A stretch of 64,000 bases of DNA from Pseudanabaena sp. Chao 1811 (lineage in GTDB: Bacteria; Cyanobacteriota; Cyanobacteriia; Pseudanabaenales; Pseudanabaenaceae). The stretch spans positions 1,962,001 through 2,026,000 of the forward strand of contig NZ_CP101416.1 in assembly GCF_027942295.1 (NCBI RefSeq). Direction: 5' to 3'. The notes below the pieces were generated by a model that did not search any database, was not told where the DNA came from, and saw only the letters and a list, made by a program, of their open reading frames with translations. Both the position numbers and the translations under genes were made by a program. Positions 19,965 through 27,768 of this stretch are shown here, one piece after another; position 1 is the first letter of the stretch, and the number at the start of each line of letters is the position of its first letter.

Positions 19965-20855
19965 ATGAACGCCACAAAAAATATTCAGCCATTTTCTGCC
20001 GATGATTTTGCCAATGCTCTCGCCGAACACAATTACGAATTTGCCGTGGGGCAAACTGTGAGGGGCAAGGTAGTTTCCGTCGAAAGTAGTGGCATTTATG
20101 TCGATATTGGCGCTAAATCTTTAGGTTTTCTGCCCATTGAAGAAGCAACTCTGAGTGGTTCTTCGCGCTCTGGTGATGCTTTCCCTATCGGTAACGAGTA
20201 CGAATTTCTGATTATCAGTAATCAGAATGCTGATGGTGAAGTGAAGCTATCGGTGCGCCGTCTATTATTCAAGCAAGCTTGGCAAACTCTGAAGGATTAC
20301 CAAACCGAGTCGAAGGTATTCGAGACTAAGGTGATTGGTACTAATAGTGGTGGTGTGATTGTTGATGCCGTTGGTTTGCGTGGTTTTGTACCGCGATCGC
20401 ACCTTACTGATGCTACGGATCTGGCTAAGCTAGTTGGCAAAAAGATCCCTGTAATGGTGCTAGATGCTGATGAAACTCGTAAAAAGCTAGTACTATCAAA
20501 CCGTCAAGCTGCTAAACTTGCCGCGATCGGACAACTCGCGAAAGGACAGCTAATTAGTGGCAAGGTAAGCAATATTCGTCCTTTTGGCGCATTTGTGGAG
20601 TTTGCTGGTGTATCTGGCTTGCTGCATGTCAAGGAAATGAGCCAAAAGCCTGTGAGTGATCCCACCCGCGTCTTTCAAATCAATGACATCATTAAAGCGG
20701 TAATTGTCGATATTGATGAATCTCGCGATCGCATTGCCCTGTCCACCAAGCTCCTCGAACTCCACGCAGGCGAGATGCTTGATAACTCCGCACAGGTATT
20801 TGCCGAAGCTGAGGAGCGCCTCGAAAAAAATATCAGCAAGCTCTGGGAAGCGTAG
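19965..20855 (+). CDS. S1 RNA-binding domain protein (ribosomal protein S1 homologue)
   Basis: 296 residues with three S1-like segments: ~28-100 (VGQTVRGKVVSVESSGIYVD), ~115-180 (degenerate), and ~193-262 (KGQLISGKVSNIRPFGAFVEF). Cyanobacteria carry a longer Rps1a and a shorter Rps1b; the length and domain count suit the shorter, Rps1b-type protein, but the assignment between them is inference. The expected role is mRNA binding during translation initiation without strong Shine-Dalgarno dependence. It is followed by a clear hairpin terminator and then psbM. Confidence 0.88.
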   Translation: MNATKNIQPFSADDFANALAEHNYEFAVGQTVRGKVVSVESSGIYVDIGAKSLGFLPIEEATLSGSSRSGDAFPIGNEYEFLIISNQNADGEVKLSVRRLLFKQAWQTLKDYQTESKVFETKVIGTNSGGVIVDAVGLRGFVPRSHLTDATDLAKLVGKKIPVMVLDADETRKKLVLSNRQAAKLAAIGQLAKGQLISGKVSNIRPFGAFVEFAGVSGLLHVKEMSQKPVSDPTRVFQINDIIKAVIVDIDESRDRIALSTKLLELHAGEMLDNSAQVFAEAEERLEKNISKLWEA

Positions 20856-20861
20856 ATCTCC

Positions 20862-20901
20862 GAAAATAGAGATACTACTTCGTGCTATCTCTATTTTCTC
20901 C
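20862..20901 (+). terminator. Hairpin terminator after S1-domain gene
   Basis: Stem GAAAATAGAGATA / TATCTCTATTTTC with a CTACTTCGTGC loop, six bases after the stop region. Confidence 0.75.
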
Positions 20902-21001
20902 CGTGAACTTCTATAATTGTTTTGGCAACAGTAAGTAATCTTTGAGCCTAATATATTAATAGTCATTAAAATATTTAAAATCAGCCCTCAAACTCAAATT
21001 T

Positions 21002-21121
21002 ATGGAAACTAATTTTCTTGGTCTTCTAGCTACTGTCCTAGCAGTATTTGTACCTACCGTCTTCTTGCTGACCCTGTATATCCAAACAGCCAGCCGTGAA
21101 GAAGGTCAAGCAAATAAATAA
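21002..21121 (+). CDS. psbM: Photosystem II reaction centre protein M
   Basis: 39 residues, too short for automatic gene tracks but clear: METNFLGLLATVLAVFVPTV then FLLTLYIQTASREEG. This matches PsbM (about 34-40 residues), a single-helix thylakoid subunit at the photosystem II monomer-monomer interface. The conserved PTVFLL-LYIQT core is present, with N-terminal MExNxLG. The C-terminal tail is a few residues longer than usual. It is monocistronic, with its own strong terminator just downstream. Confidence 0.95.
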   Translation: METNFLGLLATVLAVFVPTVFLLTLYIQTASREEGQANK

Positions 21122-21130
21122 AAAACAGAA

Positions 21131-21170
21131 AAAACAAAAAGCACAGCCCTAGGGCTGTGCTTTTTGTTTT
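21131..21170 (+). terminator. Intrinsic terminator of psbM
   Basis: Perfect stem AAAACAAAAAGCACAGCCCT and inverted copy with no loop mismatch, ending in TTTTTGTTTT, ten bases after the psbM stop. Confidence 0.92.
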
Positions 21171-21309
21171 GGTTAATGCATTATTGCCAATCACTGCATT
21201 TACGGTGCGATCGCCCAACATCACCTATAAAATCATCGTATTACTAGGATTTACTCACATTAGGCTATAAATAGATCATCAAAGCTAAATTTTCTAAGAT
21301 TTGCCTAGC

Positions 21310-23070
21310 ATGAGTAATTGCCTCTGTCTTGCTTGCGATCGCGCTAACCCTTTAACCACAAAATTCTGCACCCAATGCGGCGCTAAGTTACAAATTCAAG
21401 AGCGTTACCGCGCTTTGAAAGTAATTGGACAGGGTGGTTTTGGTAAGACTTTCTTGACTCAGGATGAGGGCAAGCCATCGCAGCCCCGTTGTGTGATTAA
21501 GCAATTTATTTATGAGGATCCTGCGACTTTGCGAGAGGCGCAAAGATTGTTTGAACAGGAGGCAGTGCGTTTAGATGATTTGGGTAAGCATAATCAAATT
21601 CCTGAATTATTAGCCCATTGTGAGCAGGATGGGCGGCAATATTTGGTACAGGAGTTTATCGATGGTGAGAATCTATTACAGGAGTTAAAGCGATCGGGGC
21701 GGTTTAGTGAGGCAAAAATTAAGGATTTATTGCTGGATCTGTTGCCTGTGTTGCAGTTTATCCATGCGGGTAATGTGATTCATCGCGATATTAAGCCAGA
21801 CAATATTATTAGAAGGCGATCGGATGGCAAGTTGGTTTTGGTGGATTTTGGGGCGGCGAAGGTGGCGACACAGACTTCGTTGCAAAGAACAGCGACAATA
21901 ATCGGTAGTCCAGAATATACGGCTCCTGAACAAGCAAGAAGGAAGCCTGTTTATGCCAGTGATATTTACTCTTTGGGGATGACTTGTCTTTATCTATTAA
22001 CTCAAATCCCTCCATTTGATTTGTTTAGTGATTCAGAAAATAAGTGGGTATGGCGACAGTTTCTTAATGGAATATTAGTTAGCAATAATTTGGGGCGTGT
22101 TTTAGATAAGATGATCGAGCCATTGCCAAGCAGATATCAGACGATTGAAGAAATCTTGCAAGATCTCAATCCTCCCAAAAAACCTCCAGCAATATCTACG
22201 CCAATTTCTTCGCCACCAGTTCCATCAGTAGCCACACCCCAAGCACCCAAACCGAGCTTCTTCTCAGGATTATTTTCGCAACCGTCACAGACTCCTGTAT
22301 CAACTTCGAGTAATTCTTCGATTTTGGATTGTGGAAATGGCGTGAAGTTGGAACTAGTGAAAGTGGCGGGTGGGAGTTTTAAGATGGGAAGTAATCGACA
22401 TGCTGGTGAAAAACCCGTTCATCGGGTGAATTTACGTGAGTTTCTCATTGGGAAATATGCTGTAACACAGGCGCAATATCAAGCGGTGATGGGAAATAAT
22501 CCCTCACACTTCAAAGGTGCTCAGAACCCTGTAGAACAAGTCAGTTGGCATGATGCGATCTCGTTCTGTGAGAAACTATCGCAAAAGTCTGGACAGAAAG
22601 TCAGATTGCCGACGGAAGCGGAATGGGAATATGCGGCGAGAGGTGGCAATCAAAGCAAAGGCTATAAATATGCGGGGAGTAATAATTTGAGTGATGTCGC
22701 ATGGTATCGCGAAAACTCTGGTCGTGAAACCCATCCTGTGGGTCAGAAAAAAGCCAATGAGCTTGGTATTTACGATATGAGTGGTAATATTCGGGAATGG
22801 TGCTTAGATGACTGGCACAATAGCTATCAATGCAAGCCCGATCGCTTAAAAAATAATGGTAACGAACCTTGGGGTGTAATGGACTTAAAAAGGAATGCTA
22901 ACGAACCTTGGCTTGGAAGGGTCTCGTGTGTGGGTGCTCTTCATCTTCGCCAGCTTCGCGGCGGTTCTTGGAGCTGTTTTGACTGTCGTGCTGCCCTTCG
23001 CTTAAGTTTCGACGCGCGTAATCAGACCTATTTTATTGGTTTTCGTCTACTTCTCGCTTCTTTTTCGTGA
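21310..23070 (+). CDS. Serine/threonine protein kinase with C-terminal FGE-sulfatase-like (C-type-lectin-fold) domain; possible DGR target
   Basis: 586 residues from the ATG at 21310 (a TTG nine bases earlier is unlikely). An N-terminal zinc ribbon (CLACDR...FCTQCGAKL) precedes a Hanks-type kinase (~33-280) with GQGGFGKTF, HRDIKPDNII and VDFGAAK. A Pro/Ser linker and an FGE-sulfatase-like domain (~345-586) with GGSFKMGS, PVEQVSWHDAISFC, RLPTEAEWEYAARGG and GNIREWC follow. The extreme C-terminus (LRGGSWSCFDCRAALRLSFD ... IGFRLL) has the layout of variable regions of diversity-generating retroelements, which often diversify exactly this domain architecture. Formylglycine-enzyme catalysis is not supported, because the CxxxxC active site is not conserved. 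A 39-bp-period duplication lies before it. Confidence 0.9.
   Translation: MSNCLCLACDRANPLTTKFCTQCGAKLQIQERYRALKVIGQGGFGKTFLTQDEGKPSQPRCVIKQFIYEDPATLREAQRLFEQEAVRLDDLGKHNQIPELLAHCEQDGRQYLVQEFIDGENLLQELKRSGRFSEAKIKDLLLDLLPVLQFIHAGNVIHRDIKPDNIIRRRSDGKLVLVDFGAAKVATQTSLQRTATIIGSPEYTAPEQARRKPVYASDIYSLGMTCLYLLTQIPPFDLFSDSENKWVWRQFLNGILVSNNLGRVLDKMIEPLPSRYQTIEEILQDLNPPKKPPAISTPISSPPVPSVATPQAPKPSFFSGLFSQPSQTPVSTSSNSSILDCGNGVKLELVKVAGGSFKMGSNRHAGEKPVHRVNLREFLIGKYAVTQAQYQAVMGNNPSHFKGAQNPVEQVSWHDAISFCEKLSQKSGQKVRLPTEAEWEYAARGGNQSKGYKYAGSNNLSDVAWYRENSGRETHPVGQKKANELGIYDMSGNIREWCLDDWHNSYQCKPDRLKNNGNEPWGVMDLKRNANEPWLGRVSCVGALHLRQLRGGSWSCFDCRAALRLSFDARNQTYFIGFRLLLASFS
22845..22911 (+). repeat. 39-bp-period internal duplication in the kinase-FGE gene
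   Basis: CTTAAAAAATAATGGTAACG (22845) and CTTAAAAAGGAATGCTAACG (22884), both continuing AACCTTGG, sit 39 bp apart. They encode LKNNGNEPW and LKRNANEPW, so the reading frame is preserved (13-residue unit). Confidence 0.85.
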
Positions 23071-23199
23071 GGACTTCAGCTACCCTCTTACCCTCTTTCC
23101 CTTTGTATTCCCCCATTTCGCCTTTGGCGATCAAATCTTGAACACAGATTAAACGGATTAAGGGATTTCACGGAAATAGGAATTGAGAAAACAATTGTA

Positions 23200-23266
23200 G
23201 GGGTTTAGCATTTGCGCCACAATTTATAAATTATCACCACAATCTTGATCCGCAAATGCTAAACCC
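23200..23266. repeat. Spaced inverted repeat
   Basis: Arms GGGGTTTAGCATTTGCG and CGCAAATGCTAAACCC separated by about 35 bp; lies downstream of the kinase-FGE gene. Confidence 0.75.
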
Positions 23267-23307
23267 TCTCCGCTTTCACAGATAAATTGTCCCTGCGGTT
23301 ACAGGTT

Positions 23308-23375
23308 GAGGGCATAGCATTCCCAAATCAAGGCAACCAGTAAACGTATAAATCTCTGCGGGAATGCTATGCCCC
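23308..23375. repeat. Spaced inverted repeat
   Basis: Arms GAGGGCATAGCATTCCC and GGGAATGCTATGCCCC separated by about 35 bp; same size and design as the neighbour at 23200 but a different arm sequence. Confidence 0.75.
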
Positions 23376-23643
23376 TACGCTTATCGCTTATACTTTTGCT
23401 AGAATTGCCACCAAAATAAACTTTTCCCCCTAACCATGATCGATCGCCTCGAATTCCCACTTGCCAAAGCACAATATCTGCTTAGCTATAGCGGTGAACA
23501 AGGTAAAGGCGGCGATAAAAGTCGATTTTGGCAAAGCGTAATGGGATATGACAGCGCCGAATCGATCCGTGACACAATTTTGCAAAAAGTTACACCACCA
23601 GACCTAGTATTTCAGTGTCAAGATGTTTATGGAGATAGATATA

Positions 23644-24756
23644 CCTTAACAGGGAATAGACTTAACATTTTTAAAAGACTGAAAGCGTAAAGTCAATAAA
23701 GAATCCAAAGCTGTTTTATGAGTAGTGTGGGATTGTGAAAGGCAAGAAGAAATAGCGAATTTGAAAGAAGAAAAATCAGGATAATAGACCGAGTAGAGAC
23801 ATTGCTTTTTGACAAATTTCCAAAGGCGCTCAATCAAGTTCAAGTTTGGGGAGTAAGTAGTCAAATATAGAAGTTCGATGTTTAATGACTGAGCCAACTC
23901 AAAAACTAAAGCACACTTTTGGTAACGAGCATTGTCCAAGACAAGAGTAATGGGTATAGTCAAGCCCAGAGCCGCAAGTTTATAAAGTAAGTCACAGATG
24001 GATTGAGCATTGATATAAGTGTCATTAGTCACGATAACTAGTTCATGAGTAACAGCATTAAGCGCACCCAGGACATTAAACCTTTGCCTTCCTGTCCCAG
24101 TTTTGACAAACAAGCGTTCAAAACACCACAAAAAGCCTAAATAAGCACCGAGGACAAAATGTGCCGCATCGACAAAGAAAACGGCTCTTTGACCAGATTT
24201 AGCTTCCTCTAAGCGTGGTTCTAGTTTTTTTTTAGAAATTCCTCTTGTGCTGCTGGGTCAGCCTTAGCAGGTATTAGCCCCACTCGACGACAACTCATTC
24301 CCATCGATTTCAAAAAATGACGCACCTGTTCTCGACTACGAACAATTCCTGTCAACTCGGCAATTGTTGCTGCTGCATGAGCCAGAGTTTTGGGTGGATG
24401 TTCTCGAAAATATATCTCTAAACTTTCCTGATGCTGTTTGAGTTCACTCTGGGGACGATTAAAGGTCAGTTCTTTGAGTTTGGTTATCCCACCTTCTTTA
24501 TAATCTCGTAAATAACTCAACAATGTCGGTTCAGTGATTCTTAGTAGTTTCGTGATTTCCTTGTGCGCGTATTTCTGGCTTTTTAGGTATAGTGCTTCCA
24601 TTTTTCGCTGTACTCGCGGATGCGGGTGATGGAATCTTTCGTGATGTAGGGCATCCATTTCTTCTTTGCTAAATGTTATTCGGATCATCTTGGAGAAAAG
24701 CTACTGTTTTTTCCATTTTTACCCTTTCAAAAAATAAAGTCTACATCCTGTCTAAG
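23644..24756 (-). mobile_element. IS630-family insertion sequence
   Basis: 1113 bp bounded by imperfect inverted repeats: CCTTAACAGGGAATAGACTT at the left end and, reading inward from the right, CTTAGACAGGATGTAGACTT. It is flanked by TA at 23642-23643 and 24757-24758, the target duplication expected for IS630/Tc1-mariner elements. Removing it restores a DUF6883 reading frame, which fixes the boundaries exactly. Confidence 0.92.
23646..24688 (-). CDS. IS630-family transposase, two frames joined by a predicted -1 frameshift
   Basis: The first frame (24688 to 24221, 155 residues) is the helix-turn-helix half (MIRITFSKEEMDALHHERFH, HKEITKLLRITEPTLLSYL). The second frame (ending 23646) is the DDE catalytic half: VFFVDAAHFVLGAY, LVLDNARYQKCA and NLIERLWKFVKKQ carry the D, D and E. 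The frames meet at a run of nine A on the coding strand (near 24225-24233), just before an in-frame TAG; a -1 slip there continues directly into KLEPRLEEAKSGQ. Programmed slippage at A-runs is known in this family. Both halves look intact, so the element may still be active. The stop codon lies inside the left terminal repeat. Confidence 0.9.
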
Positions 24757-24891
24757 TATATACAGCAATTGTTTCGTTAACCGATCAGCATGAGCAATCA
24801 AGGGAAATCCTCACCGCTTGGATTGCGCTGAAAGGCGAAAACATTGCTAGATTTGTAACAGCAGTACCACAACGTAGCAGGAGGCAAAAAA

Positions 24892-25311
24892 ATGAGTAAG
24901 TTTCAAATGTTTGATTCCGTTACCTTAAATCAAGACATTCAGCTTCACTCTGGTGGAATTGCCCCACAAGGAACTGATGGTGCGATCGTGGAAATATTTA
25001 AAGATGGTGAAGCCTACCTAGTCGAACTATTTGGTGGATGGCTAAAACTAACACCTGAAGGCGATTTAATAGATACATCCCAAGACGATCCCGAAGCATT
25101 TCGCGACACCCTAGATGTAGAAACGCTCTATCCTCACCAAATAAATCCAATAAATGCTCATCAACAAAGCAATAAACAGAAAGTAAAGCAACAACTTTTA
25201 GCATTACTAGAACTACTTCCAGAAGAATCGATTCTGCAAGTTAAAGACTTCACAGAATTTCTTTGCTACAAACAACAAACTACATCAACTTCAGTAGTTT
25301 CCCAAAAATGA
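24892..25311 (+). CDS. DUF4926 domain protein
   Basis: 139 residues. The N-terminal ~65 residues (FDSVTLNQDIQLHSGGIAPQGTDGAIVEIF ... YLVELFGGW) form a small beta domain of DUF4926 type, which often lies beside DUF6883 or PIN-type genes. The C-terminal ~45 residues (KQQLLALLELLPEESILQVK) are helical and resemble DUF2281-like tails. The strong AGGAGG ribosome binding site is 8-9 bp upstream. The start codon overlaps the stop of the interrupted DUF6883 gene (AATGAGTAA), so the two were coupled. Function unknown; an antitoxin-like or immunity-type role is only a guess from the pairing. Confidence 0.8.
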   Translation: MSKFQMFDSVTLNQDIQLHSGGIAPQGTDGAIVEIFKDGEAYLVELFGGWLKLTPEGDLIDTSQDDPEAFRDTLDVETLYPHQINPINAHQQSNKQKVKQQLLALLELLPEESILQVKDFTEFLCYKQQTTSTSVVSQK

Positions 25312-25382
25312 CAAATATTGCAGTCTGTATCGACTTTGTACCGCATCCTCACACTCCTCAATAAGAAGGCTGTATTTTGGAA

Positions 25383-25496
25383 GTGTTCAACGCATTAGAT
25401 GAGTCCATTCATATTGTTGCTATTCCTAAATCTTGGGTTGCTCCTTTGCAATCTAACCAAATTTTTAACGCGCGTAATCTTGCCTTAGCAAGTTAG
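25383..25496 (+). pseudogene. Short open fragment, possible gene remnant
   Basis: 37 codons from GTG: VFNALDESIHIVAIPKSWVA then PLQSNQIFNARNLALAS. It reads like real protein but has no visible ribosome binding site and overlaps the 3' end of the reverse-strand gene. I do not recognise the source family. It may be the tail of a lost gene from the DUF6883/DUF4926 neighbourhood. Confidence 0.3.
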
Positions 25497-26143
25497 TTAA
25501 AAAGTGGAACATTTACTTCTTGATAAGCTGTCAACTGAATCTCGCTTTGCTGAAAAAGATAATTAACGACAGCAAATAAACTTTTTAACTCAAAAATACT
25601 GTAGGGAGCAGGGTGATGGGTAAATTTGTTTCCTTCCAATTTACCAAATTCCCAATTGATACCATTAGAGACAATGCCAAATATAGCGATCGCTGATTTA
25701 TCGGCTAATTCGCCATTTAATCTTTGCGCCGCCACCATCTCGGCTAAACACTGCCCCCATCCCCAATCAAAATTATCCTGTTTTGCCTCCACGATTAGCA
25801 AATAGGGTTTATCAAATACGACTTTACCTAGAGGCGATCGCCTAGCGAGAACATACTCAGGATAACCTGATAGAGGATCGTCGCAGGTTAATAACTGATG
25901 ACTCCAGAGCGTGAACTTGCTGCTATAGGCTTTCCAAATCTCTTTGAGGATTGGATAAATTAAGTTTTCACAGATCGCAAATTCTGAATTATTCACCACC
26001 CCTTCCCGCATTACATATTCTAGGTCTTGCTGAAAGTATTCAGATACAGGAAAAGCGGATTGCGTGATAAAGTTTGCTTCGGTATAGATCACCTGCAATT
26101 CTTTGACTGTTGCTCCCAGACTTTTGAAATTGCTAAATGGCAT
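25493..26143 (-). CDS. Hypothetical protein, PD-(D/E)XK nuclease-like
   Basis: 216 residues from the ATG at 26143; a TTG seven codons upstream is possible. The middle region has the strand-turn-strand pattern of restriction-endonuclease-like folds: GYPEYVLARRS ... FDKPYLLIVEAKQDNFDWGWGQCLAEMVAA, where E-A-K is the expected E-x-K signature and the following helix holds a conserved Q/E. Proteins of this type are common in cyanobacterial genomes as solitary genes of unknown role. No methylase or partner gene is adjacent. A strong terminator separates it from chlP. Confidence 0.65.
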   Translation of the reverse strand: MPFSNFKSLGATVKELQVIYTEANFITQSAFPVSEYFQQDLEYVMREGVVNNSEFAICENLIYPILKEIWKAYSSKFTLWSHQLLTCDDPLSGYPEYVLARRSPLGKVVFDKPYLLIVEAKQDNFDWGWGQCLAEMVAAQRLNGELADKSAIAIFGIVSNGINWEFGKLEGNKFTHHPAPYSIFELKSLFAVVNYLFQQSEIQLTAYQEVNVPLFN

Positions 26144-26182
26144 AGGGGTGATTTGGTCAAACAAGATCTATTGTAATGTCAT

Positions 26183-26213
26183 AAAAAAGGAGCGCGTTAC
26201 GCGCTCCTTTTTT
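26183..26213. terminator. Strong terminator downstream of chlP
   Basis: Stem AAAAAAGGAGCGCG / CGCGCTCCTTTTTT with a TTA loop, three bases after the chlP stop (reverse strand). It can serve chlP leftward. Confidence 0.92.
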
Positions 26214-26215
26214 AG

Positions 26216-27436
26216 TTAGGGGGCTAAGGCATTGCCTCTAAACAAGCTGCCAATTGTCTTTAATGTAATCTTCAACTGGGTGAAAGGATTAGCGGGGACA
26301 ACGGTTTTGTAGAGATAGCTGTCAAAGGTGAGCTTTTGCACATCCTTATCGGCACACATTTCCACAAAGGCTTCACGGGTGGCGTTGGTGGCATAAAACA
26401 CATTCTGGAGAATGTCTAGAACCTTATAGGTCAAGCCATACTGCTTGTCCCAACGCTTGATGTAAACCTTGAGATCAGCTTCGGTAGGAATACGCTTACC
26501 TGCTTCGGCAAACTCAACGATCGCTTCAGCGCACATCCGACCAGACTTCGCAGCAAAGTAAATACCTTCGCCACTGGACTTGGTGACATAGCCTGCCGCA
26601 TCACCAACGAGGGCGATCCGACCGACTACACGGCGAGGACGGGGATGCTCAGGAATGGGGTGGGCTTCGACCTTAATTACTTCGCCACCTTCGATGCGAG
26701 GTAAAGCACGGGCACGAATACCCGCTTGCAATTGCTTGATCAGGCGTTGGTTTTTGTGCATTGTGCCAGTACCAACTGCCACGTGATCGTATTTGGGGAA
26801 GACCCATGCGTAGAAATCAGGCGATACATCATCGCCAACATACATTTCTGCAAGATCTTTGTAATATTCCATCTTGTCTTCGGGGATGCGGATACGCTCT
26901 TGGAAAGCGATCGCATAGTTGTAGTCACCAGCATCCATTGCTTTAGCAACTACGGAGTTAGCACCATCAGCGCCAATAATTATATCGATCTCAAGGGTAC
27001 GCATTACGCCTTCGTTACCACCCTCAGCAAAGTCTGAGTAGGTGATTACATAGGGCTGATTACCATTGTTGTTGATTTTGATATCCAGTACGCGACCATT
27101 AATTAGCTTTGCGCCAAGGTCAGCCGCACGATTGCGTAAAAATGCATCTAAAACTTCGCGGCGACACATACCGATATATTCATCGGGATTGTCTAATTTA
27201 ATGTCTACCTCCACATTGCTGGGGGAGATCATTTTCATATTGCGAACGCGGCGATCGATAATTTCTGGAGGCAATTCAAACTCGGAAACCATACATAAGG
27301 GAATTGCTCCGCCGCAGGGTTTGGCGTTGTCCAGCTTCCGTTCAAATAAATAGGTCTCAATACCTGCTTTGGCAAGTGTTTCAGCCGCACAAGAACCCGC
27401 AGGTCCGCCGCCTACAACAGCAACTCGTAATGTCAA
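26216..27436 (-). CDS. chlP: Geranylgeranyl diphosphate/chlorophyll reductase
   Basis: 406 residues, full length. Reduces the geranylgeranyl group to phytyl for chlorophyll a and tocopherol synthesis, at the thylakoid/cytoplasm interface. The N-terminal FAD-binding Rossmann motif VGGGPAGSCAAETLA is present, followed by AKPCGGAIPLCMVSEFELP, a second FAD motif GDAAGYVTKSSGEGIYFA, and the ChlP C-terminus (YNYAIAFQERIRIP, KVLDILQNVFYATNATREAF). It is transcribed alone. Upstream, 27437-27598 probably holds the promoter; no specific element was identified. Confidence 0.97.
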   Translation of the reverse strand: MTLRVAVVGGGPAGSCAAETLAKAGIETYLFERKLDNAKPCGGAIPLCMVSEFELPPEIIDRRVRNMKMISPSNVEVDIKLDNPDEYIGMCRREVLDAFLRNRAADLGAKLINGRVLDIKINNNGNQPYVITYSDFAEGGNEGVMRTLEIDIIIGADGANSVVAKAMDAGDYNYAIAFQERIRIPEDKMEYYKDLAEMYVGDDVSPDFYAWVFPKYDHVAVGTGTMHKNQRLIKQLQAGIRARALPRIEGGEVIKVEAHPIPEHPRPRRVVGRIALVGDAAGYVTKSSGEGIYFAAKSGRMCAEAIVEFAEAGKRIPTEADLKVYIKRWDKQYGLTYKVLDILQNVFYATNATREAFVEMCADKDVQKLTFDSYLYKTVVPANPFTQLKITLKTIGSLFRGNALAP

Positions 27437-27598
27437 AATGCGCTCCTAAAGCTCTATTTACTCAAGTTTTAACTATTTTGGATGTTAGCATTGCCATTAT
27501 AGCGATCGGGGCAAAATTGATGAATATTAACATTTGTATTGTTTTGTATATAGCTAGCTACAACCTTTACATGTCTAGCAATATAAGTTTTGCTTAGG

Positions 27599-27768
27599 AC
27601 ATAAAACCCAAAAAAGTGGCGGCGCACCGCGCCGCCACTTTTTTGGGTTTTATGTAGATAATTTGAAATGGGCTTTTAGAGAGGGTTTGCTACGCAAACC
27701 CTCTCTAAAAGCCCCAAAGTAAAAGCCTTTCTTAGCAAGGCTTTTACTTTGGGGCTTTTAAAATTTGG
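27599..27768. repeat. Three consecutive palindromes between chlP and the DUF255 gene
   Basis: 27599-27655: arms ACATAAAACCCAAAAAAGTG with GGCGGCGC core. 27670-27715: arms GGGCTTTTAGAGAGGGTTTG around a CTACG centre. 27712-27755: CCCCAAAGTAAAAGCCTTTC with inverted copy. The second and third share the CCCC, so they could form alternative hairpins. They lie downstream of the DUF255 gene (reverse strand) and may act as its terminator. Confidence 0.8.

Larger units (their letters stand above)
23436..24899 (+). pseudogene. DUF6883-type protein gene interrupted by an IS630-family element
   Basis: The 5' part (23436-23643) encodes MIDRLEFPLAKAQYLLSYSG ... VYGDRYT. The 3' part (24757-24899) continues in frame after removal of the insertion: TAIVSLTDQHEQSREILTAW, IALKGENIARFVTAVP, then stop. 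Joining the two across a duplicated TA gives an uninterrupted ~116-residue protein of DUF6883 type (GGDKSRFW core, C-terminal W..L/I...ARFVTA strand pair). Its stop codon overlaps the start of the DUF4926 gene, so the two formed an operon. The present sequence makes only an 84-residue truncated product with 15 residues from the IS end. Function of DUF6883 is not known; pairing with DUF4926 suggests a small two-gene module. Confidence 0.85.

Noticed and set aside
19657-19992. 111-codon reverse frame upstream of the S1-domain gene
   Set aside because: It runs through the palindrome at 19752-19810 and into the start of the neighbouring gene; no protein-like pattern.
22930-23070. Formylglycine-generating active site in the FGE-like domain
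   Set aside because: The paired active-site Cys arrangement is not present; the Cys residues near RGGSW do not match it.
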